Assembly: GCA_937880835.1 (NCBI GenBank)
Contig: CALGRN010000087.1
Span: forward strand, 1-14,935
Length of the DNA: 14,935 bases
From: an uncultured Prevotella sp.
Lineage (GTDB): Bacteria > Bacteroidota > Bacteroidia > Bacteroidales > Bacteroidaceae
Direction of reading: 5' to 3'
Positions 14,306 to 14,935 of this stretch are shown piece after piece. Position numbers and translations under genes: made by a program. The notes below the pieces were generated by a model. It saw only the letters and a program-made list of their open reading frames with translations. It was not told the DNA's origin and did no database searches. Within the stretch, counting starts at the first letter, position 1. The number at the start of each line of letters is the position of its first letter.

Positions 14306-14604
14306 ATAATACGTATTTTATTATTTAGGAATAATCATCACTCGTAACTCTGTATTCTGCCGGAAAATCATCCGATAATGACAGAATTATGAATTTGTTT
14401 TATGAGAAACAATACATAAAGAGTGTGACAATATCATATCCGTTTACGTTTCTGAGACAGAAAGAATGAATGGTGTTACAATGAGCAATAGTTATAATTC
14501 ACGTTTTTGACATCTTGTCGTAAAGGTGGTATCGCAATGAAAACAAACATATATCACCAACGACGAGTGTCATCAACAATATCTAAAAATACTTACTATA
14601 AACA
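14306..14604 (+). other. Region downstream of the riboswitch with only tiny ORFs
   Basis: No BtuB, BtuG, Cbi/Cob or other B12 gene is seen. The first ATG after the riboswitch (14389) opens a 26-codon frame (MNLFYEKQYIKSVTISYPF..., stop 14467-14469). Its stop overlaps an ATG (14466) for a 14-codon frame. A third frame (14537-14683, 48 codons) runs through the terminator hairpin. None has a recognised family or convincing coding character. The region may be the scar of a lost gene or a regulated short RNA. Confidence 0.5.
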
Positions 14605-14651
14605 AAATGAAAGTCTCCCGACAACATTATGCTATCGGGAGACTTTCATTT
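14605..14651. terminator. Bidirectional terminator between the riboswitch transcript and the EF-G gene
   Basis: The arms 14605-14621 and 14635-14651 are perfect 17-base reverse complements (core GAAAGTCTCCCGA with TCGGGAGACTTTC) around a 13-base loop. A/T runs flank both sides, so it can stop the minus-strand EF-G transcript (34 bases after its stop) and the plus-strand riboswitch transcript. Confidence 0.9.
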
Positions 14652-14684
14652 ATAATTGCAATTACTGTTTATTTCGGCAATAAA

Positions 14685-14935
14685 TCAATCTTCTTCTTCA
14701 GCCAATTCAGCTTCATGCTCTTCGATAAGCTTGCCCTGAATATCGTTAGGAACGAGTTCATAGCTTGCAAACTTTGTAGTGAATGAAGCACGACCACCGG
14801 TGAGAGAACTCAATGAAATAGAATAATTGCTGAGCTCTTTCAATGGAATCTTGGCTGAAAGTTTCTGATAACCAGCCTCGCTGTCCATACCCATTATGAG
14901 TGCACGGCGTCCTTGTAAATCGCTCATTACGTCGC
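14685..14935 (-). CDS. fusA: Elongation factor G, C-terminal domain (runs off the window)
   Basis: The minus-strand frame is open from base 14935 to the stop at 14685, about 83 residues. The segment DVMSDLQGRRALIMGMDSE is the end of EF-G domain IV and start of domain V. IPLKELSNYSISLSSLTGGR and FASYELVPNDIQ are the C-terminal domain V, with an acidic tail (EEHEAELAEEED). EF-G is the GTPase that drives ribosomal translocation. The LSSLTGGRASF stretch differs from the TQGRA-type stretch usual in canonical EF-G and looks closer to the second, EF-G2-like paralogue of Bacteroidetes; this is an inference from a short fragment. The methionine at 14927 is internal, not the start. Confidence 0.9.
   Translation of the reverse strand, partial: DVMSDLQGRRALIMGMDSEAGYQKLSAKIPLKELSNYSISLSSLTGGRASFTTKFASYELVPNDIQGKLIEEHEAELAEEED

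Noticed and set aside
14521..14651. AAAGGTGGTATCGCA near 14522-14536 followed by a strong hairpin looks like a T-box leader (GGTGGNACCGCG plus terminator).
   Set aside because: The match is imperfect, no stem I or specifier loop is seen, the downstream gene is on the opposite strand, and T-boxes are not typical of Bacteroidetes. The hairpin is explained as the shared terminator with the EF-G gene.
14537..14683. 48-codon frame starting MKTNIYHQRR after a fair ribosome-binding-like AAAGGTGG.
   Set aside because: It reads through the whole 17-bp terminator stem, ends 1 base before the EF-G stop on the other strand, and its second half is simply the translated hairpin.
1..14935. tRNA or rRNA genes.
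   Set aside because: I looked for T-loop (GGTTCGANTCC-like) and rRNA signatures on both strands and found none.

Overview
The window looks like a chromosomal segment of a Bacteroidales bacterium, most likely Prevotellaceae or a close relative. The reasons are the -7 promoter element TAnnTTTG in front of several transcription units, heavy use of ATA for isoleucine, Bacteroidetes-type families (OMP_b-brl_3 TonB receptor with an N-terminal carboxypeptidase-regulatory-like domain, DUF3298 lipoprotein), weak Shine-Dalgarno sites and ATGA gene overlaps. Family names come from reading the translations; no database search was run.

Layout. (1) 1-4053, minus strand: a tripartite exporter operon read right to left as TolC-type outer membrane protein, HlyD-type lipoprotein adaptor, tandem-domain ABC ATPase and the start of an ABC-2 permease that leaves the window. 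The last ~640 bases, including the C-terminal quarter of the ATPase gene, are much more GC-rich than the rest of the same gene. (2) 4054-4572: a 519-base divergent intergenic region with two sets of inverted repeats. (3) 4573-9863, plus strand: a LolC/E-like FtsX-family permease and a short-chain dehydrogenase, then a tight unit of DUF3298 lipoprotein, rsmG, metallo-beta-lactamase-fold hydrolase, ruvC and a small secreted protein, closed by a hairpin terminator near 9923. (4) 9864-10847: very AT-rich sequence holding two small overlapping unrecognised ORFs and protein-like fragments. (5) 10953-13301: a solitary TonB-dependent receptor with a consensus Bacteroidetes promoter. (6) 13302-14684: about 1.4 kb without a convincing gene. 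It holds a tandem array of four 23-base direct repeats running into four quasi-palindromes spaced 22 bases apart, a REP-like hairpin, and a complete cobalamin riboswitch with its own promoter but no recognisable gene behind it. (7) 14685-14935, minus strand: the C-terminus of an elongation factor G, separated from region 6 by a bidirectional terminator with a perfect 17-bp stem.

How the parts work together. The minus-strand operon should export a small molecule or drug across both membranes. The central plus-strand genes are housekeeping (ribosome methylation, recombination, lipoprotein trafficking). The right-hand part looks accessory. Its most notable items are the orphan cobalamin riboswitch, the repeat/palindrome array and the GC break at the far left. 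No clearly new multi-gene system is visible; the best candidates for something undescribed are the riboswitch-controlled transcript without an obvious gene and the structured repeat array upstream of it.
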